NCBI GenBank assembly: GCA_021613375.1
Contig: CM038717.1
Location: 39,702,584 to 39,766,583, forward strand
Source: Megaleporinus macrocephalus
Lineage: Eukaryota; Chordata; Actinopteri; Characiformes; Anostomidae
DNA: 64,000 nt
Reading direction: 5' to 3'
In this document: positions 1 through 11,011 of the stretch, piece by piece
How positions within the stretch are numbered: the stretch's first letter is position 1
Layout of the letters: the number at the start of each line of letters is the position of its first letter
Made by a program: the position numbers and the translations under genes
Notes under the pieces: generated by a model
Seen by the model: only the letters and a program-made list of their open reading frames with translations
Told to the model about the DNA's origin: nothing
Databases searched by the model: none

Positions 1-182
1 CTTCTCCCGTTGAGCAGGTCAGTAATCCAGTCGTGAACTGTGTTTTTTGGAGTCTAAATAAATAAATCCATGATAATAAATCCAACACGGGTCGTCGTCT
101 GTGATTATTTATCCATTTAACTGTGTTGAAAATAGTTACTGTTGTTGTTAGTATGGCTGTAAGCTAACAGCATGGGTTTAGT

Positions 183-870
183 GGCAGAGACTCTGTTCCT
201 GACTTGTCTACCAATCAGAGACTGTGTTCCTGACTTGTCTACCAATCAGAGACTGTGTTCCTGACTTGTCAACCAAAAAGAGACTGTTTTGCTGACTTGT
301 CTGCCAATCAGAGACTATCTTTACTGTCTTGGCGACTAATCAGAGACTGTGTTCCTGACTTGTCTACCAATCAGAGACTGTGTTCCTGATTTGTCTACCA
401 ATCAGAGACTGTGTTCCTGACTTGTCTACCAATCAGAGACTGTGTTCCTGATTTGTCTACCAATCAGAGACTGTGTTCCTGACTTGTCTACCAATCAGAG
501 ACTGTGTTCCTGACTTGTCAACCAAAAAGAGACTGTTTTGCTGACTTGTCTGCCAATCAGAGACTATCTTTACTGTCTTGGCGACTAATCAGAGACTGTG
601 TTCCTGACTTGTCTACCAAATCAAGGCCTGCATTGCTGACTTTCCCAACATTCAGAGACTGTGTTTCTGATTTGTTGACCAATTAAATTTGACCTGACTT
701 GTTGATCTATCAGAAGCTGTGTTTATGACTTGTCTACCAATCAGGGCCTGTATTACTGACTTGTTTATCATTCAGAGGGCGTGTTTCTGATTTGTTGACC
801 AGTAGGAGGCTGTGTTGCTGACTTGTCTACCTATCACACCCTTTCCCTGACTAGTTAATCAATCAGAATG
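183..870. repeat. Degenerate ~31-bp minisatellite
   Basis: Repeated units of the form TTCCTGACTTGTCTACCAAT plus CAGAGACTGTG. The middle copies are nearly identical and the outer ones diverged. A block of about 250 bp containing the distinctive AACCAAAAAGAGACTG and CTTGGCGACTAATCAG variants occurs twice (from ~267 and ~517), showing a larger-scale duplication. Confidence 0.9.
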
Positions 871-2280
871 GTTGTTTTATAAGACTTGTTTGTTCTTGGC
901 TGTCACACCTTTGTTGATCTGAGAGAGTCCATCTACAAACAATGCCTGATGCTAACATACTACAAGAATGCCTGATAACTGAGTAGAATTAGGAAATCCC
1001 ATGAAGCATTATTAAACTTTATTGATTTACTTAGACATCGTTGGCTCAAACAGAAAGCCTAGCTCTGAAAATCACGCTTCACCAGCAGGCTTCATACACA
1101 GCAGTACTGGGCCCACTGCTGTACTGGGCTCACACAGCTATCTCTGATTCCCAGACCATGATTCATCAAGAGCATCCTTGTTATTCCCACATTTGCATAA
1201 TTATTTAAATGTTATACAGAGCTATTTGCATTCACATTTACATTCAACTTACGCTCCGTGTTGACAGGTTTGAGTGCGCTTTGGACTTTTTTCATGTCAA
1301 AATGTCAAAAAATGACAAAAACGTGGTAAAAATGTAAATGGTGGTTTTTTCTGCCTGAAAACAAGTCAAATTCAAAACTGACGCCCGAATATCTCTTTCT
1401 ACTTCCAGCCACACGCGCGGGACAAATGTCCAGTTTAGCATCTGAAACATTCCCACATGTTTCAGTCAAAAGTCATCAACGTAATGTGAAAGAAGAGGTG
1501 TTTACACTATCACGCCCACCCAGGCATTTTCTGATTCGTTCTACTTTAACAGTAATAATATCAGTGAATATTGTGAACTATAGAATAGTCGGTATGGAAT
1601 TCTTCCTGGAGCAGAATTAAACATCTGGTTGTGTTTAAAGAATGTTTCGAGGGTCTTTTAGAAATGAGCTCATTTGCTCTGATGCAGGTTTACATACTTT
1701 GAACATTCTGACCAGCAGCTTCATGAGGAGCCACATGAGCTGCTTCTCTAACAGGACTGAAGAAGATAGTGTAGATGCTGAGATCTTGTTCTGATAAACA
1801 GGTTTGGGGGACTTTATGTTTGTTTTGGAATATTTTTTGTACATGGGCTCCAACTTCATTATTTAAACTCTTTCAACACATCCAGATCAAAACGTTTTCA
1901 TAATTATAAACACATATATTGTGTATGTATCTCCTCAACTGCAACTTTACAGGAGAGGCCAGAACTGACTTTACTTTCAATGTAAGTCAATAGAACCAGA
2001 ATTATTTCCAAGCTATTTTGGAGCATTTCTATTGGTCCATTCACCATGAAACTTTCTCACAGTGTAAACGACAGTTGCTGCATTCATACAAAGCTGAAAA
2101 CTAAAAAACAACAAAAATGGAGATGTTTTCTTTGGACAGCGACGATGCTTAGGTAGGTGCACCCAAACTTTTGTCTGGTAGTGTACATGATGCAGAGATC
2201 AAGTCTTTCAGCACCAGTACTGATATTTCTATGGCACATGACTTGTGGTTTCTTTTAAAATGGCCACCTTCTTCATCTGT
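871..2280. other. No gene seen; copy of a dispersed repeat at its end
   Basis: No convincing coding sequence. The part from about 1930 to 2170 is a copy of a dispersed family marked by GGAGCATTTCTATTGGTCCA, seen at least ten times in the window on both strands. Confidence 0.5.
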
Positions 2281-2284
2281 GTCT

Positions 2285-2470
2285 GCAAATCAGGCTCTGC
2301 ATTCTTGACTTTCCCAACATTCAGAGGCAGTGTTTCTGATTTGTTGACCAATCAGAAGCTGTGTTTCTGACGTGTCTACCAATCAGGGCCTGTATTACTG
2401 ACTTGTTTACCAATCAGAGGCAGTGTTTCTGATTTGTTGACCGGTAGCAGGCTGTGTTACTGACTTGTAG
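2285..2470. repeat. Second block of the ~31-bp minisatellite
   Basis: Diverged units such as GTGTTTCTGATTTGTTGACC and ACCAATCAGAAGCTGTG, the same family as the array at 183-870, separated from it by 1.4 kb. Confidence 0.8.
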
Positions 2471-2486
2471 TGTACATAATGCAGAT

Positions 2487-3014
2487 TAGAGATGGGACCG
2501 ATCCGATACAATATCGGTATTAGGGCCGATATTGACGTAATGTAACGTATCGGATATCGGGCGAATGTGGCCGATCCACTTACTGATACATTTTTTATTT
2601 CATTTCTATTTAGTTTTGCACATTATTTCAACTATTTGAAATCTTGTTGAAGTTGCTGCTGCTGCTGATACAATTGTCTTAATACTTGAACAGTTTAGAT
2701 CATGCAGTCAGTCATATTGTTGTATTTATCATACTAGAAAGGTTTTAACACATGATGTTTATTTCAGTTTGTGTTTTAAATATTTGATATTAAATAAAAC
2801 TATTGTATTTGTATACGCCTTTGGAACGCATTTATATTATGCATGTGTGTAGTCTTCTAAGTGCCCTGTCTATTTCAGCCTCATTATGTAACCTTAAACA
2901 TGGTACCAATGATAATAAACTAAAGAGCCCTTATATCGGTATTTGTATCGGTATCGGCATTGGCAGTTATATATCGGATCGGAACTAAAAAAACACTGGA
3001 TCGGCCCATCACAA
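2487..3014. mobile_element. Non-autonomous hAT-like element with 8-bp target duplication
   Basis: Ends are imperfect inverted repeats: GATGGGACCGATCCGATAC near the left end and GGATCGGCCCATC at the right. Both ends are rich in ATCGG and TATCGG motifs. ATGCAGAT flanks both sides (2479-2486 and 3015-3022), an 8-bp duplication as made by hAT transposases. A paralogous empty site lies at about 2188-2212. No transposase is encoded. Confidence 0.8.
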
Positions 3015-3079
3015 ATGCAGATATCAAGTCTTTCAGCACCAATATTGATATTTCAACGGCACATGACTTCTCTATGTGG

Positions 3080-4075
3080 CTGCCTTCTTCATCTGTGTCT
3101 GCAAATCAGCCGCTGGTTTCTTGAACAAAGCGGGACGTTTCACATCCGTCATGAAACCAATTACAAGCATTCGTGTTTGTTAGGTTTGATAAAGCTGAAA
3201 CGTAACCAGAAAGTTTGGTAGACAGACCCCAGATCCACAACTTCTGGTTGGTTAAGTACAAGTCAACACAAATGGTAGAACGGTTTTCCTCACTCAAGCA
3301 TCTTTGGCAACTTAGTGGCCAAGTAGTAACCCAGAAGTTGTAAGGTGGTCCCCTGGTGGCTGCAATGTAGATTGTTGTATTGGTCCATTCACCATGAAAC
3401 TTTAGGTGTAGGTGTGCCCAAACTTTTGACCAGCAATGTCCATAATGCGGAGATCAAGCTGCCAAAAATTGTCAAAGAAACCACAATTATGTCCAAGTGA
3501 TTTTGGAGCATTTCTATTGGTCTGAAGTTTTCACACAATGTAAACAGCAGGTGTCGCCTTCAAATGGTGTAGAAAAATAAAAACCAATAAAAACTAGATG
3601 TAGCTAGCAAGTCGTAAACCTCTACAGTGACACAAAGTAAATGCCTCCATGTTTGTTAGGTTTGGTAAAGCTGAAACGTAACCAGAACGTTTTCTGGACT
3701 GACAACAGATCCATAACTTCTTGTTGTTTAAGGAGAAATCAACACAAATGGCAGAACGACTCCCCTCACTCAAGCATCTTTGGCAACTTAGTGGCCCAGT
3801 AGTAACCCAGAAGTTGCGAGGTGGTCCCCTGCTGGCTGCAATGTAGATTGTTGTATTGGTCCATTCACCATGAAACTTTAGCTGTAGGTGTGCCCAAACT
3901 ATTGACCGGTTGTGTCCATTATGCGGAGATCAAGCTGCCAGTATCAATATTTCCACGGCACATGACTTCTCTGTGTGTCTTCTTTCAAAGTGGCCTTCTT
4001 CTTCTTCTTCTTCTTCTTCTTCTTCCTCTTTTTCCTCTGTGTCTGCAAATCAGTCGCTGGTTTTTTGAACAAAGC
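3080..4075. repeat. ~480-bp tandem duplication (two copies, third at 4.6-5.0 kb)
   Basis: About 3168-3470 matches 3650-3935 at a spacing of ~482 bp, including AAGCTGAAACGTAACCAGAA and GGCTGCAATGTAGATTGTTG. A third copy at 4600-5000 shares the same order of motifs but is separated by about 500 bp of unrelated sequence. A (CTT)n run lies at ~4000-4026. Confidence 0.85.
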
Positions 4076-4595
4076 AAGACCTTTCGCATCACTGCACATC
4101 AATAACTAATCACTGAGCGCACCAGGCGTGTGCGGCCGCTCCGCTGAAAGATGATCAATTTGCAGCTTCTGCTTTCTCGTGTCATTAGTATGAGCGGCGG
4201 GACAGAAGTAATTTCATACAAGCTTGCACCGCTGGAGACGCAAGCCAAGAGTCGCCGTGCAAACAAAGTCACATAGGATGTTAACAAACATGCATACGTA
4301 CATGCAAAACGCAGGATGTAACCATCCGGAGCCAACTGGGTCCAGATCTCCACCGCGGAGCTGAAAAGAACCCAGCAGGTGCCCAAGGATGGAATACCGA
4401 GCACCCAGTTCAGTTCTCTTCAGCCCTATTGGAGTTGGATTAGTATTCGTATTGAGGCGATGGTGGTCATACGTCAATAATATATAACCTCCTCAGAGTT
4501 CTAAATCCAGGAGTCGCGATGCAGCCGCTAGCCTACCCAGCTAACCCTGGTGGTAGCAGTTGATATGTATCATTGCTGTCCAATGGAAAACAAGT
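4076..4595. other. Single-copy-looking spacer, no gene recognised
   Basis: Interrupts the ~480-bp repeat family. The minus strand has two overlapping open frames of 87-101 codons without recognisable domains. I do not call them. Confidence 0.4.
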
Positions 4596-4599
4596 ATTT

Positions 4600-5005
4600 C
4601 CAAATTAGTAACTTTACAGGAGAGGCCAAAAACTGGAACCACGATTGTGTCCAAGTGATTTTGGAGCATTTCTATTGATCTGAAGTTTTCACACAGCAGG
4701 TGTCGCCTTCAAATGGTGTAGAAAAATAAAAACCAATAAAAACGGATATACCTACGATGATATGCTTTCCTTTCTACAGATGTAGCTAGCAAGAAGTTGT
4801 AAACCTCTACAGTGACACAAAGTAAATGCCTCCATGTTTGTTAGGTTTGGTAAAGCTGAAACATAACCAGAACGTTTTCTAGACAGACCCCAGATCCATA
4901 ACTTCTTGTTGTTCAAGCAGAAATCAGCACAAATGGCAGAACGGCTCCCCTCACTCGAACATCTTTGGCAACTCAGTGTTCCAGTTGTAGCCCAGAAGTT
5001 GTCAG
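4600..5005. repeat. Third copy of the ~480-bp duplicated segment
   Basis: Shares TTTTGGAGCATTTCTATTG, GGTGTCGCCTTCAAATGG and TACAGTGACACAAAGTAAAT with 3468-3680, in the same orientation. Confidence 0.8.
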
Positions 5006-5214
5006 GGGTGGTGGCTGCATGGTCCTGATCTGCCTGTTTGCACTAAAGGATGGAGAAAGGGTGGTGAAGGATGTGTAGTCTTTTATTTTTAGTTGTATAA
5101 TACTAGGTTCATCCGGAATTCAAGACATTTGTGGCAGCACTAGCTAGAGCCGGCATGGTGGAGACATCTCAAATACATATGCATGTAGCTCCTTTTTTGC
5201 TTGATATCTGAACT

Positions 5215-5450
5215 TGATATTTAACGTCCAGCTTGGACAACATTTCACCATCTGTTAGCTCCATGTCACGGCAAATCTTTACAGCTCAGTCATAGAAAGC
5301 AGCTATGTAAGAGAGAACAAGGTAAGCTTAGCTTAATCCATACACAATCTGCAACACAGACTGACAAGACCTGGACGTGGACCTTAGTCTACTAGCACTG
5401 CTTACCACCCAGACAGCACTGAAGGTCAGATTAAAGTCAAGGTAGAATGT
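5215..5450. repeat. Element-derived repeat, direct copy at 6055-6222
   Basis: Contains GACAAGACCTGGACGTGGAC and CCAGACAGCACTGAAGGTCA, found again in direct orientation at ~6145-6215 and in inverted orientation at 5552-5615. The repeats bracket the Tc1 fragment and suggest nested insertion and rearrangement. Confidence 0.7.
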
Positions 5451-5454
5451 TTTT

Positions 5455-5945
5455 GGCGAGCATTGCCAGAATATGTCGTCCCATTCTTAATCCATAGGGT
5501 TTAATATGATGTCGGCCCAACCTTTGCAGCTGTAACAGCTTCAGCTCTTCTGCTGTCTGGACTGTAGGCAGTGCTGGTAGACTAAGGTGACCATGTCCAG
5601 GTCTTGTCAGTCTGGAATGTGGTTTGGACACGGTTCCACATGGTTTAGGAGAGTGTTTATGGGAATGTTTGACCGTTCTTACAGAAGACCATTAATGAGG
5701 TCAGACATATTGGACGAGAAGGTCTGGCTCGCAGTCTCCATTCTAAATCATCCCAAAGGTGTTCTATCAGGTTGAGGTCAGGACTCTGTGCAGGCCAGTC
5801 AAGTTCTTCCACACCAAACTCCTCCTCCATGTAAGCTGCTCTGTGCACTGGTGGGCAGCCATGTTGGGACAGGAAGGGACCATCCCCAAATCTCTTGGTC
5901 TGCTGAAGCATTCCTTTCACTGGAATTAAGGGGCCACACAAACGT
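5455..5945 (-). pseudogene. Tc1/mariner transposase fragment, C-terminal half, inactive
   Basis: On the minus strand a reading frame (5657-5941) contains GVEELDWPAQSPDLNLIEHL followed by WDDLEWRLRARPSRP, the hallmark of the third catalytic region of fish Tc1 transposases; Glu in IEHLW is the catalytic acid. The usual QHD before it reads QHG, so the second catalytic Asp is lost. The N-terminal half is missing. The stretch 5455-5560 resembles the 3' untranslated end of the same Tc1 type. A dead remnant. Confidence 0.85.
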
Positions 5946-6054
5946 TGGCCTGGTGACCAACAGGATGATGGTCAGCAGAGAGCTTTATCAGTGTAGACTG
6001 TCTAAGGTGGCAAAAGGGTAACTGGACGTTGTTTATGTTTAGTTGATTCTTGAT

Positions 6055-6480
6055 GTCCAGCTTTGACAACGTTCCACCGCCCGTTAGTCCCACGTCACGC
6101 CAAGTCCTTACAGCCCAGCCAGAAAAAGCAACCGTGGAACTAGCAAGACCTGGACGAGGTCCCCTCAGTCTACCAGCACTGCCCACCGTCCAGACAGCAC
6201 TGAAGGTCAGATTAACGTCAAGCAAGCACAGCTACTTGTGGAAACTCATGCTTCAGCTGGGAGAATGTTTTGGGCGAGCACAGGCCGACGCTCCAGGACG
6301 GCACAGCTAAATGATCTAAATAAACTAAACTTGAAGGAGAACTCTGGGGCTCCACCAGATCCTCTGCAGATGTGTGTTACGCCGCGAGCTCCAGCACTTC
6401 GGTGGCATCTGAAGAAGAGTGCTACGAAGCAGCGGTGCCATGTAAGAGTGGCGTTTCACATCAACAACACCGTGTGAGCT
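6055..6480. other. Repeat copy plus sequence of unknown nature
   Basis: 6055-6222 is a direct copy of 5225-5447. The following 250 bp has an open frame with no recognisable domain. Confidence 0.4.
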
Positions 6481-6614
6481 TCGAGGTATGTGCCACACGT
6501 GTTAGGTAAGCTGGCGGTTGTCGTTGGTGTGGATGGAGGTGTGGCTGATGTTGGGACACTGCTGTTCATTAAAGTATTTGTTGACTATAAACAGGAACAG
6601 CCTGTCACCCCTTC

Positions 6615-6660
6615 CCTAATTACATTTACAGCACTCAGCAGACACTCCTGTCCAGAGACC
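6615..6660 (+). mobile_element. Fragment of a fish dispersed-repeat end
   Basis: ATTACATTTACAGCACTCAG followed by CAGACACTCCTGTCCAGAG is a diverged copy of the ATTTACGGCATTTAGCAGAC motif also seen at ~33990-34035. It directly borders the 37-bp array. Confidence 0.5.
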
Positions 6661-6665
6661 TCCTG

Positions 6666-7074
6666 TTTACCTGTACACAGGTAGGTGAAGGTAGTGTTAC
6701 AGTTTACCTGTACACAGGTAGGTGTAGGTAGTGTTACAATTTACCTGTACACAGGTAGGTGTAGGTAGTGTTAGAGTTTACCTGTACACAGGTAGGTGAA
6801 GGTAGTGTTACAATTTACCTGTACACAGGTAGGTGTAGGTAGTGTTACAGTTTACCTGTACACAGGTAGGTGTAGGTAGTGTTACAATTTACCTGTACAC
6901 AGGTAGGTGAAGGTAGTGTTACAGTTTACCTGTACACAGGTAGGTGTAGGTAGTGTTACAGTTTACCTGTACACAGGTAGGTGAAGGTAGTGTTACAGTT
7001 TACCTGTACACAGGTAGGTGAAGGTAGTGTTACAGTTTACCTGTACACAGGTAGGTGTAGGTAGTGTTACAGCA
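6666..7074. repeat. 37-bp minisatellite, ~11 copies
   Basis: Unit TTTACCTGTACACAGGTAGG plus TGTAGGTAGTGTTACAG. Each unit has the inverted repeat TACCTGT-AC-ACAGGTA. Units differ mainly at GTGAAGG versus GTGTAGG and ACAGT versus ACAAT. Confidence 0.95.
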
Positions 7075-7500
7075 TGGTGCATTAAATGAGTTTTACAATT
7101 GTAGAAAGGATCTCGAGGTGAATTCTGGTAGAATGTTTACAGTACTGTCAGATTGTGCAGCATTAAAAACTTATTTTATGGCTGGCTGACCAGACGTCAC
7201 TGTTTTGGGGGCGTGTCCCTGGCTAGAGCTCCACCCTCTCCAACACTGTCCATGTTTTTAACTGTTAATTAAAAAAATCACTGGAAAGTTCTGAGCACAT
7301 ATGGGCACCTCATGTTGTGCTTGTTCTGGCCAGCAGAGGGTGCTGCTCTATCTACCAACCACTTCCACCACCCAGTTTTAGAGAACACTGCTGTAAAACT
7401 CCAACAGAAGCATCCAGCGAGTCCACAGCATCACCACCAACGTCTTACCAGGACACCAGGTTACCCAAGGGTTAAAACCTTACAACTGTGTAGGTAACAC
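7075..7500. other. No gene seen
   Basis: Unique-looking sequence between a minisatellite and a transposon. Open frames here are short and lack recognisable domains. Confidence 0.4.
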
Positions 7501-7545
7501 TGACGCTAGCATCTTCAGGACCTTCAGCATCTTCATCTAGAGCAC

Positions 7546-8410
7546 AGTCATTCTCAGCACTGCAGTGACACTGACGTGGTGGTGGTGTGTTAGTTAGTGT
7601 GTGTTGTGCTGGTGTGAGTGGATCAGACACAGCAGTGCTGCTGCTGGAGTGTTTAAACACTGTGTCCACTCACTGTCCACTCTATTAGACACTCCTACTA
7701 CTTGCTGGTCCACCTTGTAGATGTAAAGTCAGAGACAGTAGCTCATCTGCTGCTGCACAGTTTGTGTTCCTCTAGTTCTTCATCAGTGGACACAGGACGC
7801 CGCCCACAGGACACTGCTGTCCAGATAGTTTTGGTTGGTGGACGATTCTCAGTCCAGCAGTGACACTGAGGAGTTTAAACACTCCAGCAGCAGCAGCACT
7901 GCTGTGTCTGATCCACTCACACCAGCACAACACACACTAACACACCACCACCAGTCAGTGTGACTGCTGTGCTGAGAATGATCCACCTCCCTAATAGTAT
8001 GTGCTCTGTGGGGGTCCTGTGGGGGTCCTGATCATTAAAGAACAGAGTAATAAAGTATACAGAGAATCAGATGGACTACAGTCTGTAGGTGGAGCTCCTG
8101 TATGGTCAGTGGAGCTGATACAGTGGACAGTGAGTGGAGGTCCTGTATGGTCAGTGGAGCTGATACAGTGGGCAGTGAGTGGAGGTCCTGTATGGTCAGT
8201 GGAGCTGATACAGTGGACAGTGAGTGGAGGTCCTGTATGGTCAGTAGAGCTGATACAGTGGACAGTGAGTGGAGGTCCTGTATGGTCAGTGGAGCTGATA
8301 CAGTGGACAGTGAGTGGAGGTCCTGTATGGTCAGTGGAGCTGATACAGTGGACAGTGAGTGGAGCTGCTGTATGGTCAGTGGAGCTGATACAGTGGACAG
8401 TGACCTCTGA
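7546..8410 (+). mobile_element. Non-autonomous transposon, copy A, with 45-bp array at its end
   Basis: Contains inverted arms: 7546-7660 (CAGCACTGCAGTGACACTGA, CAGACACAGCAGTGCTG) and 7860-7985 (reverse complement). Then a shared segment with TAAAGAACAGAGTAATAAAG and ACTACAGTCTGTA and finally the 45-bp array. The same order is found at 24.76-25.54 kb (inverted) and 35.6-37.35 kb. It resembles a DNA-transposon-like repeat abundant in characiform and catfish genomes (from memory). Confidence 0.75.
8095..8403. repeat. 45-bp minisatellite, 7 copies (copy A)
   Basis: Unit GGTCCTGTATGGTCAGTGGA, GCTGATACAGTGGACAGTGA, GTGGA. Its length is a multiple of three without stops in several frames, so it gives long spurious reading frames on both strands. 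Confidence 0.97.
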
Positions 8411-8654
8411 TGCTCTGAATGTTTCAGGACAAAGACACGAGACTCATCATCTTCCGTGCTGTCGTTCCCGGGTCTGATATTTGAGTCTGAAACGAGGAAA
8501 GACTCACATTCTCCCCTTTGACTTTCTCCGGGAACACCAAGACCGCATCCACAGCGCGTGGGTAACCATGGCAACAGTGCCGGAGGCAATAACAATGGCC
8601 AAACACAGATGGATGGCAGTGAGTGAGAAGGACCGATTCACCCTTTCTTTTACG

Positions 8655-8922
8655 TTCTCTCTCTCTCTCTCTCTCTCTTTCTTTCTCTCTCCAACCCTCT
8701 CTAACTCTTTTTCCTCTACTTCTCCCTTTCTGTCTCTTGCTCCACCTCTCTCTCAATTTCACACCCTTTCCCCCTTTCTCACCCTTTCACTCTTTTTTAC
8801 TCTATTTTTCTCTTTCTTTCTCTCTCTCTGTCTCTCTCTACACCCCTCTCACTCTTTTTTTCTCACTCCTCCCTGCTCCCTTTCTGCCTCTTGCTCCTCC
8901 TCTCTCTTTAAAAAAAAAACTC

Positions 8923-8961
<39 letters not shown>

Positions 8962-8980
8962 TTATTTATTTATTTATTAT
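8655..8980. repeat. Polypyrimidine tract followed by (TA)n and (TTTA)n
   Basis: A ~270-bp CT-rich strand (8655-8908) with CTCTCT runs, a short A run, then TA dinucleotides (~8927-8957) and TTTA tetranucleotides (~8957-8980). Confidence 0.95.
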
Positions 8981-8984
8981 TCAT

Positions 8985-9495
8985 GGAAATGGATGTAGGG
9001 TGACCACAGAAATGAGTGTAGGGTAACCATGGAAATGGATGTAGAGTAACCATAGAAATGGGTTTTGCATAACCATGGAAAATGTTGTTGCTTAAGCATG
9101 GAAATGGGTGTAGCGTAACCATGGCAATGGGAATAGGGTAATCATGGAAATGCGTGTAGCGTAACCATGGAAATGGGTTTAGGATAACCATGGCAATGGG
9201 AGTAGGGTCATCATGTAAATGGGTGTAGCGTAACCATGGAAATGGGTGTAGCATAGCCATGGAAATGTTTCCAGGGTAATCAAAGAAATAGGTGTCGGGT
9301 AACCGTGGAAAATGACTTTGTGTAACCAAGGAAATTGGGGAAGGGTAACAATAGAAATGGGTGTAGTGTAACCATGGAAATGAATGCAGACTAACCATAG
9401 AAATGGGTTTTGCGTAACCGTGGAAAATGTTGTTGCTTAACCATGGAAATGGGTGTAGCGTAACCATGGAAATGGGTGTAGTGTGACCATGATAA
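8985..9495. repeat. ~23-bp minisatellite, about 22 copies
   Basis: Unit AACCATGGAAATGGGTGTAG plus CGT, moderately diverged. CCATGG recurs in most units. Open frames across it are artefacts. Confidence 0.93.
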
Positions 9496-9539
9496 AGGGA
9501 TCCCTGCACCTGATCCAGCAGTGAAGAAAACAGACAGAA

Positions 9540-10120
9540 GACACGAATCACTGTTTTTTGGGGACTTTCTTTTCTTCTTCCTGTTTCATGCCTTGGCGGC
9601 TTGATGGGCAATTCAGGTGGGCGTTAGCGAGGGGCTGCCTGCTGCCCCGGGGACAAACCTGTCGCCAGATGGCCGTTCTGCTGCTGCCCGCTCGCTCCCG
9701 GTCAGCTTCCCTTCACGCATCACCTGCGCAGCATACGCTCCTCACTAGGCTGCAGGGAGTCAGCGCTCGGACACGTCCTCATCCGGCAACGCTCTGCTGC
9801 CACCCGGGGACCAGGCCGGGTAGCGCACGGAGCGTTGGCAGCCTCTAAACACCAATTCATATCCCTTTCATAGCCATGCATTATTTATTGAGCTGCACAA
9901 TAAACAGCCATTGAGGTTTTTCTGAGCGAATGAACAACCGAAAACCGTCTCCACACCAAACACCCTGGACTCGGTTCCCAGACGCCACCCAGGCACCCAG
10001 CTTGTCTCCACACACTCGGGGCGGCTGATGAGCTGAGCAAGGAGAGACTGTTAATGTATTTGTATGGAATTAAAAAAATAAACAGTGTTGCTGCGGAGAC
10101 GAAAGAGAGGGGAGATCAGA
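9540..10120. other. CpG-rich non-repetitive island, possible conserved non-coding element
   Basis: Base composition shifts to GC- and CpG-rich (9590-9850), then AT-rich with TGCATTATTTATTGAG (~9876). No repeats of it are seen elsewhere. A 96-codon frame at 9558-9848 shows no recognisable domain. Regulatory function is a guess. Confidence 0.3.
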
Positions 10121-10242
10121 CTCACGCTTCTTTTTCACTCTGCTGGAGTGACGAGAGTGAGAAACCTGCAGAATCAGTTGGTGCTCCTGCATGTCGTGAG
10201 ATGCTGAGTGATCCCTCCCTTTTGTTGGCGTGAGAGTGAATC

Positions 10243-10244
10243 AG

Positions 10245-10277
<33 letters not shown>
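10243..10277. repeat. (GT)n microsatellite
   Basis: A run of about 17 GT dinucleotides. Confidence 0.95.
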
Positions 10278-10424
10278 TGGAGAGGGTGTGTGTTTTGAAT
10301 AATTGTATAATATCCCATAATATCCCACACAGAGTGAACAGGTGAAGCTTTACTCTTAATCTTTATTTAGATAAATACTGGATGGATTCAAAACCTCCAC
10401 ATTTAAAACACCCACACCGTGAAA

Positions 10425-10640
10425 CACGCACATACACACACACAATAGTGAACATGCACACTAGGGGGCAGTGAAACACTTACATACACACACACTAGTT
10501 GACACACACTAGGGGGCAGTGAAACACTTACATACACACACACTAGTGAACACACACTAGGGGGCAGTGAAACACCCACACACACACACTAGTGAACAGA
10601 CACTAGGGGCAGCGAAACACTCACATACATACACACTAGT
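10425..10640. repeat. ~48-bp minisatellite derived from a SINE tail
   Basis: Four to five units of ACTAGGGGGCAGTGAAACAC followed by TTACATACACACACACTAGT and GAACACAC. The unit is the reverse complement of the 3' tail of the adjoining SINE-like element. Confidence 0.85.
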
Positions 10641-10815
10641 GAACACACACTTGCTCGAAGCAGTGGGCAGCCCTACCACAGTGTCCAGGGAGCAGTCAGG
10701 GGTATAAGGGTGTCTTGCTTAAGGGGCACTTCAGTCGCGTCCTGTCGATTCATAGGATCGAACCAGCAACCGTCCGTCACAAGGCCGGTTCACTGACCTC
10801 CAGCACACGACTGAG
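10640..10815 (-). mobile_element. tRNA-derived SINE-like element
   Basis: Read on the minus strand it has a polymerase III B-box match GGTTCGATCC, an A-box-like TGCTGGAGGTCAGTG, then GACTGAAGTGCCCCTTAAGC and AGGGCTGCCCACTGCTTCGA, the body of a fish SINE. A diverged relative is at 52.07-52.26 kb. Confidence 0.75.
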
Positions 10816-11011
10816 TTTATATGCTGCACTGAGATAAAACAAGACACGACCGCATTGATGAGGGGACGTGTCCCAAATATCAGAAACATGTAGATTTGTC
10901 CCACCCAAAATTTAAAATTTAAAAAAAGCGGAAACTGTTTAAAAACATTTATTTTAAAAGCGCGTTTTTGCATCATTTGCAGTTCACGCACTGTGTTTGT
11001 TGTTAATAACT

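Noticed and set aside
8970..9611. 213-codon minus-strand frame rich in HGY and FPWL motifs
   Set aside because: Produced by the 23-bp minisatellite.
9558..9848. 96-codon frame in a CpG-rich island
   Set aside because: GC-rich DNA has few stops by chance; no domain, splice context or homology I recognise. Kept only as a possible non-coding element.
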